Notes under the pieces: generated by a model | Databases searched by the model: none | The model's input: only the letters and a program-made list of their open reading frames with translations | Told to the model about the DNA's origin: nothing | Assembly (NCBI GenBank): GCA_002281735.1 | Contig: NCGK01000021.1 | Coordinates: forward strand, 1-55,000 | Direction of reading: 5' to 3' | Length of the DNA stretch: 55,000 nucleotides | From: Gammaproteobacteria bacterium 28-57-27 | GTDB lineage: Bacteria; Pseudomonadota; Gammaproteobacteria; Halothiobacillales; Halothiobacillaceae | Shown here: positions 1 to 9,320 of the stretch, in pieces | Layout: the number at the start of each line of letters is the position of its first letter | Numbering within the stretch: position 1 is the first letter of the stretch | Made by a program: the position numbers and the translations under genes

Positions 1-1
1 C

Positions 2-103
2 ACCCTGATCAACCCCATTGCGATGGAAGAAGGCCTGCGCTTCGCGATTCGCGAAGGCGGTCGTACTGTCGGCGCAGGTGTTGTTGCCAAGATCCTTGTG
101 TAA
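2..103 (+). CDS. tuf: Elongation factor Tu, C-terminal fragment
   Basis: The window opens inside this gene. The last 33 codons read in frame from base 2 to a TAA at 101-103 and contain [19 protein letters not shown], the near-invariant end of domain III of bacterial EF-Tu. EF-Tu is the GTPase that delivers aminoacyl-tRNA to the ribosome. The gene lies 38 bases before rpsJ, so the str operon (fusA-tuf) probably runs directly into the S10 genes, as in Pseudomonas. Everything upstream, including the G domain, is outside the window. Confidence 0.97.
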
Positions 104-141
104 GACAAGGCATTTAAGTTCTTTTTGAGTATAAGTAAGTT

Positions 142-453
142 ATGGCTAAGCAAACCATCCGTATCCGCTTGAAGTCCTTCGATCACCGTCTGATTGATCG
201 TTCGGCTGGCGAGATTGTTGATTCGGCCAAGCGCAGTGGTGCTCGTGTGAAGGGGCCGATTCCTCTTCCCACCAAAATTGAGCGTTTTACAGTTCTTACT
301 TCACCGCACGTCAACAAAGATGCGCGTGATCAGTATGAGTTGTTGACCCACAAGCGCTTGCTTGAAATCGTTGACCCTACAGACAAAACAGTTGATGCAT
401 TGATGAAGTTGGATCTCGCCGCAGGCGTGGATGTGCAAATCAAGCTTAACTAA
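142..453 (+). CDS. rpsJ: 30S ribosomal protein S10
   Basis: The 103-residue protein has the full family length and the typical start [20 protein letters not shown]10 is part of the 30S head; in E. coli it also pairs with NusB in antitermination. It begins 38 bases after tuf, with no obvious promoter between them, so it is probably read from the str operon. It is separated from rplC by 151 bases, which is long for this array and holds a promoter-like site and a hairpin. Confidence 0.98.
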   Translation: MAKQTIRIRLKSFDHRLIDRSAGEIVDSAKRSGARVKGPIPLPTKIERFTVLTSPHVNKDARDQYELLTHKRLLEIVDPTDKTVDALMKLDLAAGVDVQIKLN

Positions 454-474
454 TTAAAAAAAGTCTGTTATAGT
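446..474 (+). promoter_or_regulatory. Candidate sigma-70 promoter before rplC
   Basis: TTAACT (446-451) and TATAGT (469-474) are separated by exactly 17 bases. Transcription would start near 481, leaving a leader of about 124 bases before rplC. The -35 box overlaps the last codons of rpsJ. This is a match by eye to the consensus; no expression evidence exists here. Confidence 0.55.
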
Positions 475-487
475 CACAAACTCGCTC

Positions 488-517
488 GACCCGGAGTGCT
501 TTTTAGTCCTCCGGGTC
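488..517 (+). promoter_or_regulatory. Leader hairpin before rplC, possible attenuator
   Basis: Perfect 9-bp arms, GACCCGGAG (488-496) and CTCCGGGTC (509-517), enclose a 12-base loop. Four bases later comes TTTTT (522-526), so the structure could act as a weak terminator or attenuator in the transcript from the 446-474 promoter. In E. coli, L4 represses the S10 operon through a leader upstream of rpsJ. A comparable role here, moved to just before rplC-rplD, is inference. Confidence 0.5.
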
Positions 518-604
518 AGTGTTTTTGTAGATGTTGATTGAGTTGGTGATTGAATTAGGTAAGGCGCTGGTCAATCGTAATTGGCGCTGTAACGAGGAAT
601 AATC

Positions 605-1273
605 ATGTCGCTAGGTGTTGTTGGTCGTAAGGTCGGCATGACCCGCGTTTTTGATGACGCAGGTTTGTCGGTAGCGGTCACTGTTATCGAAGTGTTGCCA
701 AACCGTGTGACCCAGGTTAAGAGCCTTGAGGTTGATGGTTATGAGGCACTTCAAGTGACCACGGGTGCGCGTCGCGCATCGCGTGTGACGTCTGCGGCTG
801 CTGGGCATTTCGCTAAGGCGGGTGTTGAGGCGGGTCGTGGTATGTGGGAGTTTCGTGTTGCCGGGGATGTGCTGGGTCAGTACGTTCCGGGTGCGGAAAT
901 TTCTGTTGAGTTTTTCGAGGCGGGTCAGTCCGTGGATGTCACTGGTACCAGTATTGGTAAAGGCTTCCAGGGTACGGTCAAGCGTCACAATTTCCATATG
1001 CAAGATGCTACGCACGGTAACTCGCGCTCGCATCGTGTGCCGGGTTCTATCGGTCAGCGCCAGACCCCAGGTCGTGTATGGAAGGGTAAGAAAATGTCGG
1101 GTCACATGGGTGATGAGCGCGTGACTGCGCAAAATCTTACCGTAGTGCGCATTGATGCAGGGCGTGGTCTGTTGCTCGTCAAGGGCGCGGTTCCGGGTTC
1201 TGAGGGTGGCGATTTGATCGTGCGTCCGTCAATGAAGGCGAAAGCTTCTTCCAAAAATGGAGGAGCCAAGTAA
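605..1273 (+). CDS. rplC: 50S ribosomal protein L3
   Basis: 222 residues, slightly longer than E. coli L3 (209) because of a lysine- and serine-rich tail. The conserved motifs [13 protein letters not shown] (near residue 118), [14 protein letters not shown] and [16 protein letters not shown] are present. L3 is an early 23S rRNA binder that reaches toward the peptidyl transferase centre. The ATG at 605 follows a GAGGAA ribosome-binding site. Its TAA shares one base with the ATG of rplD, suggesting coupled translation. Confidence 0.98.
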   Translation: MSLGVVGRKVGMTRVFDDAGLSVAVTVIEVLPNRVTQVKSLEVDGYEALQVTTGARRASRVTSAAAGHFAKAGVEAGRGMWEFRVAGDVLGQYVPGAEISVEFFEAGQSVDVTGTSIGKGFQGTVKRHNFHMQDATHGNSRSHRVPGSIGQRQTPGRVWKGKKMSGHMGDERVTAQNLTVVRIDAGRGLLLVKGAVPGSEGGDLIVRPSMKAKASSKNGGAK

Positions 1274-1878
1274 TGGAAATTAAGCTTCAAGCTGGCGGTT
1301 CCTTGCAACTTGCTGACGGCGTTTTTGGGCGCGAGTTTAATGAAGGTTTGGTGCATCAGGCTGTTGTTGCCTATATGGCGGCATCACGTCAAGGCACCAA
1401 GAAGCAGAAGACCCGCTCAGAAGTCAGTGGCGGCGGCATCAAGCCGTGGAAGCAAAAGGGCACCGGCCGTGCGCGTGCGGGTACAACCCGTAGCCCGATC
1501 TGGCGTACCGGTGGACGTGCGTTTGCTGCTCAGCCGCGCAACTATGAGCAGAAAATCAATCGTAAGGCTTATCGCGTAGCGATGAGCTCGATTTTCTCCG
1601 AGTTGATTCGTCAGAATCGCGTGTTGGTGGTGGATTCGATTGATGTCGAAGCACCAAAGACCAAGCTCGTGGTCTCCATGTTGCTGGGTATGGGCTTGTC
1701 AGGGGTAACTCTGCTGGTTCCAGATGCAGTAAGTGAAAACTTGTATCTTGCTTCACGCAACTTGGGTGATGTGGGTGTTCTTGACCCGCTATCGCTTGAT
1801 CCTGTGAGCCTTGTCGGCTCGGATCATGTGGTCATCACCGCTGCGGCGCTGAAGATGGTTGAGGAGTGGCTGTCATGA
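1273..1878 (+). CDS. rplD: 50S ribosomal protein L4
   Basis: 201 residues, the E. coli length. The exit-tunnel loop region is clear: KPWKQKGTGRARAGTTRSPI at about residues 57-76. L4 lines the peptide exit tunnel; in E. coli it also represses its own operon at transcription and translation. The leader hairpin upstream of rplC is a natural candidate target. The start overlaps rplC by one base and the stop overlaps rplW by an ATGA. Confidence 0.98.
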   Translation: MEIKLQAGGSLQLADGVFGREFNEGLVHQAVVAYMAASRQGTKKQKTRSEVSGGGIKPWKQKGTGRARAGTTRSPIWRTGGRAFAAQPRNYEQKINRKAYRVAMSSIFSELIRQNRVLVVDSIDVEAPKTKLVVSMLLGMGLSGVTLLVPDAVSENLYLASRNLGDVGVLDPLSLDPVSLVGSDHVVITAAALKMVEEWLS

Positions 1879-2171
1879 ATGCAGAACGCATCCTACAAAT
1901 TCTGCGCGCGCCGCAGGTAACGGAAAAAGCTTCTTTGGTGAACGCCGAATCCGGTCAGCATGTTTTCAAGGTTGCAACCGATGCAACCAAGTTTGAAATC
2001 AAAATGGCCGTTGAGTCTTTGTTCAAGGTCTCTGTCGAGCAAGTTCGTGTACTGAACGTTAAGCCTAAGCTGAAGCGTTTCCGTGCCAAAGAAGGCTCAC
2101 GCAAGGCTTGGAAAAAGGCTTATGTGAAGCTGGCTTCTGGTCAGACTATTGATTACGGCGTTGGCGCCTAA
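1875..2171 (+). CDS. rplW: 50S ribosomal protein L23
   Basis: 98 residues beginning [20 protein letters not shown], typical of L23. It sits at the tunnel exit, where trigger factor and SRP dock. I chose the ATG at 1875 because it forms an ATGA overlap with the rplD stop and gives the usual family length; a GTG nine bases earlier would only add Met-Ala-Val. Confidence 0.97.
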   Translation: MNAERILQILRAPQVTEKASLVNAESGQHVFKVATDATKFEIKMAVESLFKVSVEQVRVLNVKPKLKRFRAKEGSRKAWKKAYVKLASGQTIDYGVGA

Positions 2172-2191
2172 GCACACGAGGTTCGAAAGTC

Positions 2192-3016
2192 ATGGCTCTT
2201 AAAAAAGCAAAACCGACTTCACCGGGCCGCCGTGGCGCGGTGATGATCGATAAATCCCATCTGTGGAAAGGTGAGCCTTGGGCTCCCTTGATGGAAAAAA
2301 AGTCCAAGTCTGGCGGTCGTAACCACTACGGTCGCATTACTGTTCGCCATATTGGCGGCGGTCATAAGCAACAGTATCGTATTGTTGACTTTAAGCGTGA
2401 CAAGGACGGAATTCCTGCGGTGATTGAGCGTGTTGAACACGATCCTAACCGCACGGCACACATCGCGTTGTTGAAGTATGCAGATGGTGAGCGTCGTTAC
2501 ATTCTTGCGCCCAAGGGTAGCAAGGTGGGTGACGCGATTCATTCCGGTACTGATTCACCGATCAAGCCAGGCAATTGCATGCCACTGCGCAATATCCCGG
2601 TCGGTTCAACCATCCATGCGATTGAGTTGAAGCCTGGTCGCGGTGCGCAAATGGTGCGCAGTGCCGGAACATCTGCTCAGCTTGTTGCGCGTGAAGGCGC
2701 GTATGCCACCGTGCGCTTGCGTTCTGGTGAGATGCGTAAAGTGCATGTTGATTGTCGTGCCACTTTGGGCGAAGTCAGCAACCACGAGCATAACTTGCGT
2801 AACTACGGTAAGGCGGGTGCGAAGCGTTGGTTGGGTATTCGTCCAACCGTACGTGGCGTGGTCATGAACCCGGTCGATCACCCGCATGGTGGTGGTGAGG
2901 GACGTACTTCAGGTGGCCGCCATCCGGTCACGCCTTGGGGCGTTCCGACCAAGGGCTACAAGACGCGTAACAACAAGCGTACTGATAAATTCATCGTGCG
3001 TCGCCGCACGAAGTAA
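2192..3016 (+). CDS. rplB: 50S ribosomal protein L2
   Basis: 274 residues. The strongly conserved C-terminal block [16 protein letters not shown] is intact, including the histidine linked to peptidyl transferase activity in E. coli L2. L2 bridges the subunits and binds 23S rRNA. It sits in standard order between rplW and rpsS with short gaps of 20 and 15 bases. Confidence 0.98.
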   Translation: MALKKAKPTSPGRRGAVMIDKSHLWKGEPWAPLMEKKSKSGGRNHYGRITVRHIGGGHKQQYRIVDFKRDKDGIPAVIERVEHDPNRTAHIALLKYADGERRYILAPKGSKVGDAIHSGTDSPIKPGNCMPLRNIPVGSTIHAIELKPGRGAQMVRSAGTSAQLVAREGAYATVRLRSGEMRKVHVDCRATLGEVSNHEHNLRNYGKAGAKRWLGIRPTVRGVVMNPVDHPHGGGEGRTSGGRHPVTPWGVPTKGYKTRNNKRTDKFIVRRRTK

Positions 3017-3031
3017 TCGAGGGAATTTAAG

Positions 3032-3307
3032 GTGCCACGTTCATTGAAAAAAGGTCCATTCGTGGATCACCATCTTTTCAAGAAGGTTGAGGACGCAGTT
3101 CAGGCGGGCAATAAGCGTCCCATTAAAACCTGGTCACGTCGCTCTATGATCCTGCCAAATATGGTAGGTCTGACCTTCGCTGTACATAACGGCAAACAAC
3201 ATGTGCCAGTCATGGTGACTGAGCAGATGGTGGGTCATAAGCTCGGCGAATTCTCCCCTACGCGCACTTTTAAAGGGCACGTAGCGGACAAGAAAGCCAA
3301 GCGCTAA
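3032..3307 (+). CDS. rpsS: 30S ribosomal protein S19
   Basis: 91 residues beginning [19 protein letters not shown], the classical S19 start. S19 binds 16S rRNA in the head together with S13. The start codon is GTG at 3032, preceded by GAGGGAATTTAAG; no in-frame ATG nearby would keep the conserved N-terminus. Confidence 0.98.
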   Translation: MPRSLKKGPFVDHHLFKKVEDAVQAGNKRPIKTWSRRSMILPNMVGLTFAVHNGKQHVPVMVTEQMVGHKLGEFSPTRTFKGHVADKKAKR

Positions 3308-3318
3308 GGAGTGATGTG

Positions 3319-3651
3319 ATGCAAGCTGTAGCTAGTCATAAAAACGCACATATTTCACCGCAGAAGGTTCGTCTGGTGGCGGATCTTATTCGTGGTAAGC
3401 ATGTGGCTGATGCCCTTCAAATCCTCAAGTTCACCAATAAAAAGGCTGCTGGCCTGGTGAGTAAGGTGATTCAGTCGGCCATTGCCAATGCCGAACACAA
3501 TGCAGGTGCCGATATCGATGCGCTGCATGTCGCTGTCATTCATGTGGATGAAGGTCCCGTGATGAAGCGTCTGCATGCGCGCGCTAAAGGTCGTGCAAAC
3601 CGCATCGTGAAGCGCACAAGTCACATTAATGTGACTGTCGCTGAGAAATAA
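3319..3651 (+). CDS. rplV: 50S ribosomal protein L22
   Basis: 110 residues, the usual L22 length. The C-terminal beta hairpin that lines the exit tunnel is recognisable in [20 protein letters not shown]. The ATG at 3319 is preferred over a GTG at 3316 because AAGGAG at about 3306 is then well spaced and the length matches E. coli. Confidence 0.97.
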   Translation: MQAVASHKNAHISPQKVRLVADLIRGKHVADALQILKFTNKKAAGLVSKVIQSAIANAEHNAGADIDALHVAVIHVDEGPVMKRLHARAKGRANRIVKRTSHINVTVAEK

Positions 3652-3663
3652 GGGAACATTCGC

Positions 3664-4335
3664 ATGGGTCATAAAGTACATCCAATAGGTTTCCGCCTCG
3701 GTATCTCGACTGATTGGAATTCCACTTGGTTCGCAGATAGTAAGACGTATGCCAAGTATCTGAATAATGACATTCAGGTGCGTAATTATCTGAAGAAGAA
3801 GCTTGCCCACGCCTCAGTGAGCAAGATTCGTATCGAGCGTCCTGCGCGTTCTGCCTTCATCACCATTCACACGGCGCGTCCGGGTATCGTGATTGGCAAG
3901 AAGGGTGAAGACATTGAGCGTCTTCGTGCAGAAGTTGCGCCGATGTTGGGTCTTGATGTGTCGAACATCAAAGTCAACGTTGAAGAAATTCGCAAGCCTG
4001 AACTTGATGCGCAACTGATTGCTGAAAGCATTACCCAGCAATTGGAAAAGCGCATTATGTTCCGCCGCGCGATGAAGCGCGCGGTGCAGAACACCATGCG
4101 TGCAGGTGCTCAAGGTGTCAAAATCACTATGTCTGGTCGCCTAGGTGGGGCTGAGATTGCTCGCGTTGAGTGGGTTCGTGAAGGCCGCGTGCCTTTGCAC
4201 ACTTTGCGTGCGGACATTGATTTTGGTTTTGCTGAAGCTGCGACCACGTACGGAATTATCGGCGTGAAAGTTCTGGTCTACAAAGGCGAAGTCTTTGGTG
4301 TCCCGGATGCTGCGGCAAAAAAGGCTAAGGTCTGA
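3664..4335 (+). CDS. rpsC: 30S ribosomal protein S3
   Basis: 223 residues beginning [14 protein letters not shown]. The KH-domain loop [13 protein letters not shown] is seen near residues 76-88. S3 forms the mRNA entry channel with S4 and S5. It lies 12 bases after rplV and 10 before rplP. Confidence 0.98.
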   Translation: MGHKVHPIGFRLGISTDWNSTWFADSKTYAKYLNNDIQVRNYLKKKLAHASVSKIRIERPARSAFITIHTARPGIVIGKKGEDIERLRAEVAPMLGLDVSNIKVNVEEIRKPELDAQLIAESITQQLEKRIMFRRAMKRAVQNTMRAGAQGVKITMSGRLGGAEIARVEWVREGRVPLHTLRADIDFGFAEAATTYGIIGVKVLVYKGEVFGVPDAAAKKAKV

Positions 4336-4345
4336 GGTCTAAACC

Positions 4346-4759
4346 ATGTTAATGCCAAAAAGAACCAAATTCCGTAAGCAATTCAAAGGTAAAAACCGCG
4401 GCCTGGCTCAAGTCGGAAACGAAGTGAGTTTTGGTGAGTTCGGTCTCAAGTCTCTGGAACGCGGCAATCTAACGTCACGCCAAATTGAGTCAGCGCGTCG
4501 TGCGATTACTCGTAAGGTGCGTCGTGGTGGTAAGTTGTGGATTCGCGTCTTCCCGGATACGCCGATTACCACCAAGCCTCTTGAAGTGCGTATGGGTAAG
4601 GGCAAGGGTAGTGTTGAGTACTGGGTGGCTAAAATCCAACCTGGAAAAATGCTTTATGAAATCGAAGGCGTTACTGAAGAGATTGCGCGCGAAGCCTTTG
4701 GCTTGGCCTCTGCCAAACTCCCGGTCAAAACTGCCTTTGTGACCCGGACGATAATGTAA
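4346..4759 (+). CDS. rplP: 50S ribosomal protein L16
   Basis: 137 residues beginning [15 protein letters not shown], which aligns with E. coli [11 protein letters not shown]. The ATG at 4346 is therefore right rather than the ATG two codons later. VRMGKGKG carries the arginine hydroxylated in E. coli L16 by RoxA (YcfD). L16 contacts the A-site tRNA. Its TAA overlaps the rpmC ATG by one base. Confidence 0.98.
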   Translation: MLMPKRTKFRKQFKGKNRGLAQVGNEVSFGEFGLKSLERGNLTSRQIESARRAITRKVRRGGKLWIRVFPDTPITTKPLEVRMGKGKGSVEYWVAKIQPGKMLYEIEGVTEEIAREAFGLASAKLPVKTAFVTRTIM

Positions 4760-4950
4760 TGAACATTCAAGAATTACGCAGCAAGTCGAATGACGAGCTA
4801 AATCAGGAGCTGCTTGCACTGCGCAAGGAGCAATTTAACTTACGCATGCAGGCGGGTTTGTCTCAGCCTGTGAAGCCCCATCAAGTTCGTCTGGTACGCC
4901 GTGAAATCGCGCGCATCAAGATGGTTCTTGGTGAGAAGGTGGGGGGTTGA
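4759..4950 (+). CDS. rpmC: 50S ribosomal protein L29
   Basis: 63 residues, E. coli length. It contains the helical [11 protein letters not shown] region and the C-terminal [14 protein letters not shown] helix typical of L29. L29 binds beside L23 at the tunnel exit. The start overlaps the rplP stop by one base and the gene runs into rpsQ after two bases. Confidence 0.97.
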   Translation: MNIQELRSKSNDELNQELLALRKEQFNLRMQAGLSQPVKPHQVRLVRREIARIKMVLGEKVGG

Positions 4951-4952
4951 TA

Positions 4953-5258
4953 ATGCCAAACCAAACAAAGGCCAGTGAAGTTCAGGTCAGTGAAGTTCAA
5001 TTGGAGCAAAGCAAGAGTACCGTAATGGGTACTGTGGTGAGCGACAAAATGAACAAATCCATTACCGTGTTGATTGAACGTCGCGTCAAGCATCCGGTAT
5101 ATGGCAAGTACATGACCCGTTCAAGCAAGCTGCATGTTCATGATGAAAATAATGAATCTCGTGCGGGTGACAGGGTGGAGATCGTCGAATGCCGACCGAT
5201 GTCCAAAACCAAGGCATGGAATTTGGTGCGCGTTGTAGAACGTGCCACCGCTGATTGA
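4953..5258 (+). CDS. rpsQ: 30S ribosomal protein S17 with extended N-terminus
   Basis: 101 residues against 84 in E. coli. The S17 core is clear ([35 protein letters not shown]). The extra 20 or so residues precede it and include two copies of SEVQ, encoded by a 12-base direct repeat CAGTGAAGTTCA at 4973-4984 and 4988-4999. I chose the ATG at 4953; starting inside the core would lose a good fit to the upstream gene spacing, but a later start cannot be fully excluded. Confidence 0.94.
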   Translation: MPNQTKASEVQVSEVQLEQSKSTVMGTVVSDKMNKSITVLIERRVKHPVYGKYMTRSSKLHVHDENNESRAGDRVEIVECRPMSKTKAWNLVRVVERATAD

Positions 5259-5268
5259 GGGTTAATCC

Positions 5269-5637
5269 ATGATTCAGATGCAATCCGTACTGGATGCCGC
5301 TGATAACAGCGGTGCCAAGAAAGTACAATGTATCAAGGTGTTGGGCGGCTCGCATCGTCGTTATGCCGGTGTTGGTGATGTTATCAAGGTGAGCATTAAA
5401 GATGCGATTCCGCGTGGCAAAGTCAAAAAAGGCGACGTGTACAACGCTGTCGTTGTGCGTACTGCAAAGGGAATCCGTCGTGCTGACGGTTCAGTCATCC
5501 GTTTTGATGGCAATGCAGCCGTTCTGTTGAATAACAAACTCGAGCCCATTGGCACGCGTATTTTTGGACCAGTGACCCGCGAACTGCGCGGCGAGAAGTT
5601 CATGAAGATCGTGTCCCTCGCGCCCGAAGTGCTCTAA
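5269..5637 (+). CDS. rplN: 50S ribosomal protein L14
   Basis: 122 residues beginning [20 protein letters not shown], nearly identical to the family consensus and of the usual length. L14 forms intersubunit bridges and binds RsfS. It is the first gene of the spc operon in E. coli; here only 10 bases separate it from rpsQ, so it may be co-transcribed with the S10 genes. Confidence 0.98.
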   Translation: MIQMQSVLDAADNSGAKKVQCIKVLGGSHRRYAGVGDVIKVSIKDAIPRGKVKKGDVYNAVVVRTAKGIRRADGSVIRFDGNAAVLLNNKLEPIGTRIFGPVTRELRGEKFMKIVSLAPEVL

Positions 5638-5654
5638 GGTTGGGGTGCTAGTTC

Positions 5655-5972
5655 ATGCGTAAAATTCGTAAAGGCGACGAAGTCGTCGTAATTACCGGCA
5701 AGGATAAGGGGCGTCGTGGCTCCGTCCTGAAGGTTGGAGCCGATAACCGCATCGTGGTTCAGGGTATTAATTTGGTCAAAAAGCACCAAAAACCTAACCC
5801 GATGGCAGGTGTGGCAGGTGGCATCATTACCAAGGAAATGCCTGTACAGGTTTCTAACGTAATGTTGTTTAATCCCGCGACCCAGAAAGGGGATCGCGTT
5901 GGCTTTCGCTCGTTGGAGGATGGACGCAAAGTGCGTTTCTTCAAATCCAACGGCGAAGTCGTTGACGCATAA
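5655..5972 (+). CDS. rplX: 50S ribosomal protein L24
   Basis: 105 residues. The N-terminal KOW motif is visible in [20 protein letters not shown]24 starts 50S assembly by binding the 5' domain of 23S rRNA. Standard position between rplN and rplE. Confidence 0.98.
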   Translation: MRKIRKGDEVVVITGKDKGRRGSVLKVGADNRIVVQGINLVKKHQKPNPMAGVAGGIITKEMPVQVSNVMLFNPATQKGDRVGFRSLEDGRKVRFFKSNGEVVDA

Positions 5973-5981
5973 GGTGCGGTA

Positions 5982-6521
5982 ATGGCAAGACTACAAGATT
6001 TTTATCGTCAGACCGTTGTTAAGCAACTTCAAGACAAGTTGGGTATTAGCAACGTGATGGCCGTGCCACGTTTGGAGAAAATCACTCTGAACATGGGGCT
6101 GGGTGATTCTGCGCGTGACAAGAAAGTGATTGAAAACGCAGTTGCTGAGATGTCAGCAATTACGGGTCAAAAGCCGATTGTGACTTATGCACGTAAATCC
6201 ATTGCGGGCTTCAAGCTGCGTGATGGCATGCCTTTGGGCGTCAAGGTAACTTTGCGTCGTCAGCAGATGTATGAGTTTCTCGACCGCCTTATCACCATTA
6301 CCACGCCACGTATTCGTGACTTCCGTGGCTTAAACCCGAAGTCATTCGACGGTCGTGGTAATTACAGTATGGGCGTACGTGAGCAGATCATTTTCCCTGA
6401 AATTGATTACGACAAAATCGATATGCTGCGTGGTATGGATATCACCATTACAACCTCTGCCAGCTCGGACGATCACGCCCGTGCTCTGCTAGAGGCTTTT
6501 GAATTTCCATTCCGTCGCTGA
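5982..6521 (+). CDS. rplE: 50S ribosomal protein L5
   Basis: 179 residues, E. coli length. It has the conserved blocks [30 protein letters not shown] and [11 protein letters not shown]5 binds 5S rRNA and contacts S13 in the subunit bridge. Confidence 0.98.
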   Translation: MARLQDFYRQTVVKQLQDKLGISNVMAVPRLEKITLNMGLGDSARDKKVIENAVAEMSAITGQKPIVTYARKSIAGFKLRDGMPLGVKVTLRRQQMYEFLDRLITITTPRIRDFRGLNPKSFDGRGNYSMGVREQIIFPEIDYDKIDMLRGMDITITTSASSDDHARALLEAFEFPFRR

Positions 6522-6531
6522 GGGTAAAGAG

Positions 6532-6837
6532 ATGGCTAAAACATCAATGCTGATGCGCGAACAAAAACGCGAAAAGCTCGTGGCGAAGTATGCTGCCAAG
6601 CGTGCTGAGCTGAAAAAAACTATCCTCGCGGCAGACATTTCTTTTGAAGAGTTGTTGTTGGCTAATGCTAAGTTAAGCAAGCTACCACGCGATTCAAGCA
6701 AGTGTCGTCTGCGTAATCGTTGCGCAATTACAGGTCGTCCCAAGGGTGTTTACAGCAAGTTCGGCCTTGGCCGTAATAAGCTGCGTGAACACACCATGCA
6801 GGGCGATGTACCTGGTTTGCGTAAGGCCAGCTGGTAA
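6532..6837 (+). CDS. rpsN: 30S ribosomal protein S14 (long, zinc-free type)
   Basis: 101 residues with the typical end [19 protein letters not shown] followed by RKASW. The length and lack of a CxxC...CxxC zinc ribbon place it in the long, C-minus class. S14 sits in the 30S head. The ATG at 6532 follows GAGGGTAAAG; upstream in-frame codons overlap rplE and do not look like S14. Confidence 0.97.
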   Translation: MAKTSMLMREQKREKLVAKYAAKRAELKKTILAADISFEELLLANAKLSKLPRDSSKCRLRNRCAITGRPKGVYSKFGLGRNKLREHTMQGDVPGLRKASW

Positions 6838-6852
6838 GCTTGAGGTAATGTT

Positions 6853-7245
6853 ATGAGTATGAGTGATCCCATTGCCGATATGCTGACCCGTGTGCGTAAC
6901 GGTCAGATGGCAGGCAAGACAGAAGTGTCCATGCCTTCATCAAAGCTTAAGGTATCCATTTGCCAAGTTTTGAAAGATGAAGGCTACATCAGTGATTTTA
7001 TCGTCGTGGGTGATGTTCGCCCGGTGGTAACGGTCAAACTGAAGTACTTTGAAGGCCGTCCGGTCATCGAAAAAATCCAGCGTGTAAGCCGTCCTGGCTT
7101 GCGTATTTTCCGTGGTTCAAGTGAGCTACCTAAGGTTTTGAACGGTTTGGGTGTGGCGATTGTTTCCACGTCCCAGGGCGTGATGACCGACCGTCAGGCT
7201 CGTGCTGCCGGTCAGGGCGGCGAAGTGCTCTGCACGGTTAGCTAA
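6853..7245 (+). CDS. rpsH: 30S ribosomal protein S8
   Basis: 130 residues beginning [18 protein letters not shown], full family length. S8 binds the central domain of 16S rRNA. In E. coli it represses the spc operon at the L5 start region; I did not identify an S8-binding helix here. Confidence 0.98.
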   Translation: MSMSDPIADMLTRVRNGQMAGKTEVSMPSSKLKVSICQVLKDEGYISDFIVVGDVRPVVTVKLKYFEGRPVIEKIQRVSRPGLRIFRGSSELPKVLNGLGVAIVSTSQGVMTDRQARAAGQGGEVLCTVS

Positions 7246-7263
7246 TTTTTTAAGGTAATTAAA

Positions 7264-7797
7264 ATGTCTCGAGTTGCTAAACAGCCAATCACAGTACCCA
7301 AAGGCGTCGAAGTGGTGCTGGATGGTGAATTCCTTCGGGTTAAAGGCCCGAAGGGTGCACAGAATTTGCGTATCCATGCGCAAGTGAATGTGAAGATCAC
7401 AGATGGTGTGATCCACTTTGAGCCTAATCAAGAACTTCAATCAGCTGATGCGCTGGCTGGAACCATGCGCGCCGTTGCCAATAATATGGTAACTGGCGTG
7501 ACCACGGGTTTTGAGCGTCGTTTGCAGCTGGTTGGTGTAGGTTATCGCGCGCAGGCACAAGGTGCCGTGCTTAATCTGGCGCTTGGTTACTCTCATCCGA
7601 TCAACTATGCACTGCCTGATGGCGTTTCTGCTGAAACCCCGACCCAAACTGAAATCGTCCTCAAGGGTGTCGATAAGCAGCTTGTCGGTCAGGTTGCAGC
7701 AGAAATTCGCGGCTACCGTCCACCTGAGCCTTATAAGGGCAAGGGTGTTAAGTATGCTGGCGAAACCATCGTCCGCAAAGAAGCTAAGAAGAAGTAA
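7264..7797 (+). CDS. rplF: 50S ribosomal protein L6
   Basis: 177 residues with the two L6 repeats and the signature [14 protein letters not shown] near the C-terminus. L6 is near the factor-binding site of the 50S. Spacing of 18 bases from rpsH and 24 to rplR fits one operon. Confidence 0.98.
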   Translation: MSRVAKQPITVPKGVEVVLDGEFLRVKGPKGAQNLRIHAQVNVKITDGVIHFEPNQELQSADALAGTMRAVANNMVTGVTTGFERRLQLVGVGYRAQAQGAVLNLALGYSHPINYALPDGVSAETPTQTEIVLKGVDKQLVGQVAAEIRGYRPPEPYKGKGVKYAGETIVRKEAKKK

Positions 7798-7821
7798 GGC
7801 CGAGTAACTAAGGGTTATCGT

Positions 7822-8178
7822 ATGAATCTCAAGAAACAACAGCGCCTGCGTCGCTCACTGAAGAGTCGCTCAAAAATGAGCGAACTCAATATGCCGCGCT
7901 TGTGCGTCAACCGCACACCGCAGCATATTTACGCGCAAATTATTTCATCCGACGGATCGAATGTCGTTGCAAGTGCTTCAACTTTAATGGCAGAGATGCG
8001 TTCCACCCTGAGCAGCACCGGTAATACGGACGCAGCTGTGGCTGTGGGGCGCGTTATCGCTGAGCGTGCGAAAGCCGCGGGTATCGAGGTGGTTGCATTT
8101 GACCGTTCTGGCTTCAAGTATCATGGTCGAATCAAGGCATTAGCTGATTCCGCACGTGAACACGGGCTTAAATTCTAA
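7822..8178 (+). CDS. rplR: 50S ribosomal protein L18
   Basis: 118 residues. A basic N-terminus ([19 protein letters not shown]) precedes the 5S-rRNA-binding fold ending [21 protein letters not shown]18 helps load 5S rRNA into the 50S. Standard order. Confidence 0.98.
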   Translation: MNLKKQQRLRRSLKSRSKMSELNMPRLCVNRTPQHIYAQIISSDGSNVVASASTLMAEMRSTLSSTGNTDAAVAVGRVIAERAKAAGIEVVAFDRSGFKYHGRIKALADSAREHGLKF

Positions 8179-8189
8179 AGGGTGTCACG

Positions 8190-8696
8190 ATGAAGGCTGA
8201 AGCCAATAATGTAATTAGCGATGGAATGATCGAAAAGCTTGTTTCGGTTAATCGCGTTTCAAAAACTGTTAAGGGTGGTCGTATTTTCTCCTTCACCGCA
8301 TTGACGGTAGTGGGTGATGGTAATGGCCGCGTGGGTTTTGGTTATGGCAAGGCGCGTGAAGTGCCTGTTGCTGTGCAAAAGTCCATGGAAAAGGCACGTC
8401 GCAATATGTTTGATGTGTCTTTGAACGGCGGCACCTTGCAGTATGACGTTAACGGTCGTCACGGTGCAGCGCATGTATTCATGAAGCCTGCAAGTGAAGG
8501 TACGGGTTTGATCGCCGGTGGCGCAATGCGTGCCGTATTTGAAGCGGTAGGTGTGCGTAATGTGCTGGCCAAATGTAATGGCACGCGCAATCAGATGAAT
8601 ATGATTCGTGCGACCATCAACGGTCTGCGTGGAATGAATTCTCCCGAGCGTGTTGCTGCGAAGCGCGGTAAGCGCGTCGAAGATATTCTGGGGTAA
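8190..8696 (+). CDS. rpsE: 30S ribosomal protein S5
   Basis: 168 residues. The S5 double-stranded-RNA-binding block is clear ([36 protein letters not shown]). S5 takes part in decoding accuracy and helicase action with S3 and S4. It is followed after four bases by rpmD. Confidence 0.98.
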   Translation: MKAEANNVISDGMIEKLVSVNRVSKTVKGGRIFSFTALTVVGDGNGRVGFGYGKAREVPVAVQKSMEKARRNMFDVSLNGGTLQYDVNGRHGAAHVFMKPASEGTGLIAGGAMRAVFEAVGVRNVLAKCNGTRNQMNMIRATINGLRGMNSPERVAAKRGKRVEDILG

Positions 8697-8700
8697 TGTC

Positions 8701-8889
8701 ATGTCAGAAGTAGCGAAAATTAAGGTGATGCTCGTCAAGAGCCCGGCCGGTCGCTTGCAATCCCACAAGGCTTGCGTGCGTGGTCTTGGTTTGCGTCGTA
8801 TCAATCACACGGTTGAAGTGATCGACACCCCGGAAAACCGGGGCATGATTAACAAGGTGTCTTACCTTCTGAAAGTGGTGGGTGCTTAA
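8701..8889 (+). CDS. rpmD: 50S ribosomal protein L30
   Basis: 62 residues; the core [20 protein letters not shown] is typical of bacterial L30. I took the ATG at 8701 directly after the rpsE stop. An in-frame start at 8650 would overlap rpsE and gives no L30-like sequence. Confidence 0.97.
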   Translation: MSEVAKIKVMLVKSPAGRLQSHKACVRGLGLRRINHTVEVIDTPENRGMINKVSYLLKVVGA

Positions 8890-8891
8890 TT

Positions 8892-9317
8892 ATGAATCTT
8901 AATGATCTAAAACCGGCTGAAGGCAGTAAGTTTGCTCGCCGTCGCCTTGGTCGTGGCATCGGCTCTGGTTTGGGTAAAACCTCCGGACGTGGTCACAAAG
9001 GTCAGCACTCGCGTGCAGGTCATTTCAAAGTCGGCTTTGAAGGCGGTCAAATGCCCATGCAGCGTCGTCTGCCAAAGTTTGGTTTTGTTACCAAGAAATC
9101 ACTGATCAGTGCAGAAGTTCCTCTTTCTGCTTTGAATAAAGTTGAAGGCATTGTTTCCTTGGCAAGCCTTAAAGATGCAGGTCTGATTCGTCATGATGTG
9201 CGCTTTGTCAAAGTGGTTTTATCTGGCGAAATTACCAAGCCAGTCGTAGTGAATGGCATGCGTGTCACCAAAGGGGCGACAGCGGCCATTACACAAGCTG
9301 GCGGACGAGTGGAGTAA
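8892..9317 (+). CDS. rplO: 50S ribosomal protein L15
   Basis: 141 residues with the glycine-rich [20 protein letters not shown] segment and [19 protein letters not shown]15 is a late assembly protein of the 50S. Two bases separate it from rpmD and three from secY. Confidence 0.98.
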   Translation: MNLNDLKPAEGSKFARRRLGRGIGSGLGKTSGRGHKGQHSRAGHFKVGFEGGQMPMQRRLPKFGFVTKKSLISAEVPLSALNKVEGIVSLASLKDAGLIRHDVRFVKVVLSGEITKPVVVNGMRVTKGATAAITQAGGRVE

Positions 9318-9320
9318 TCT

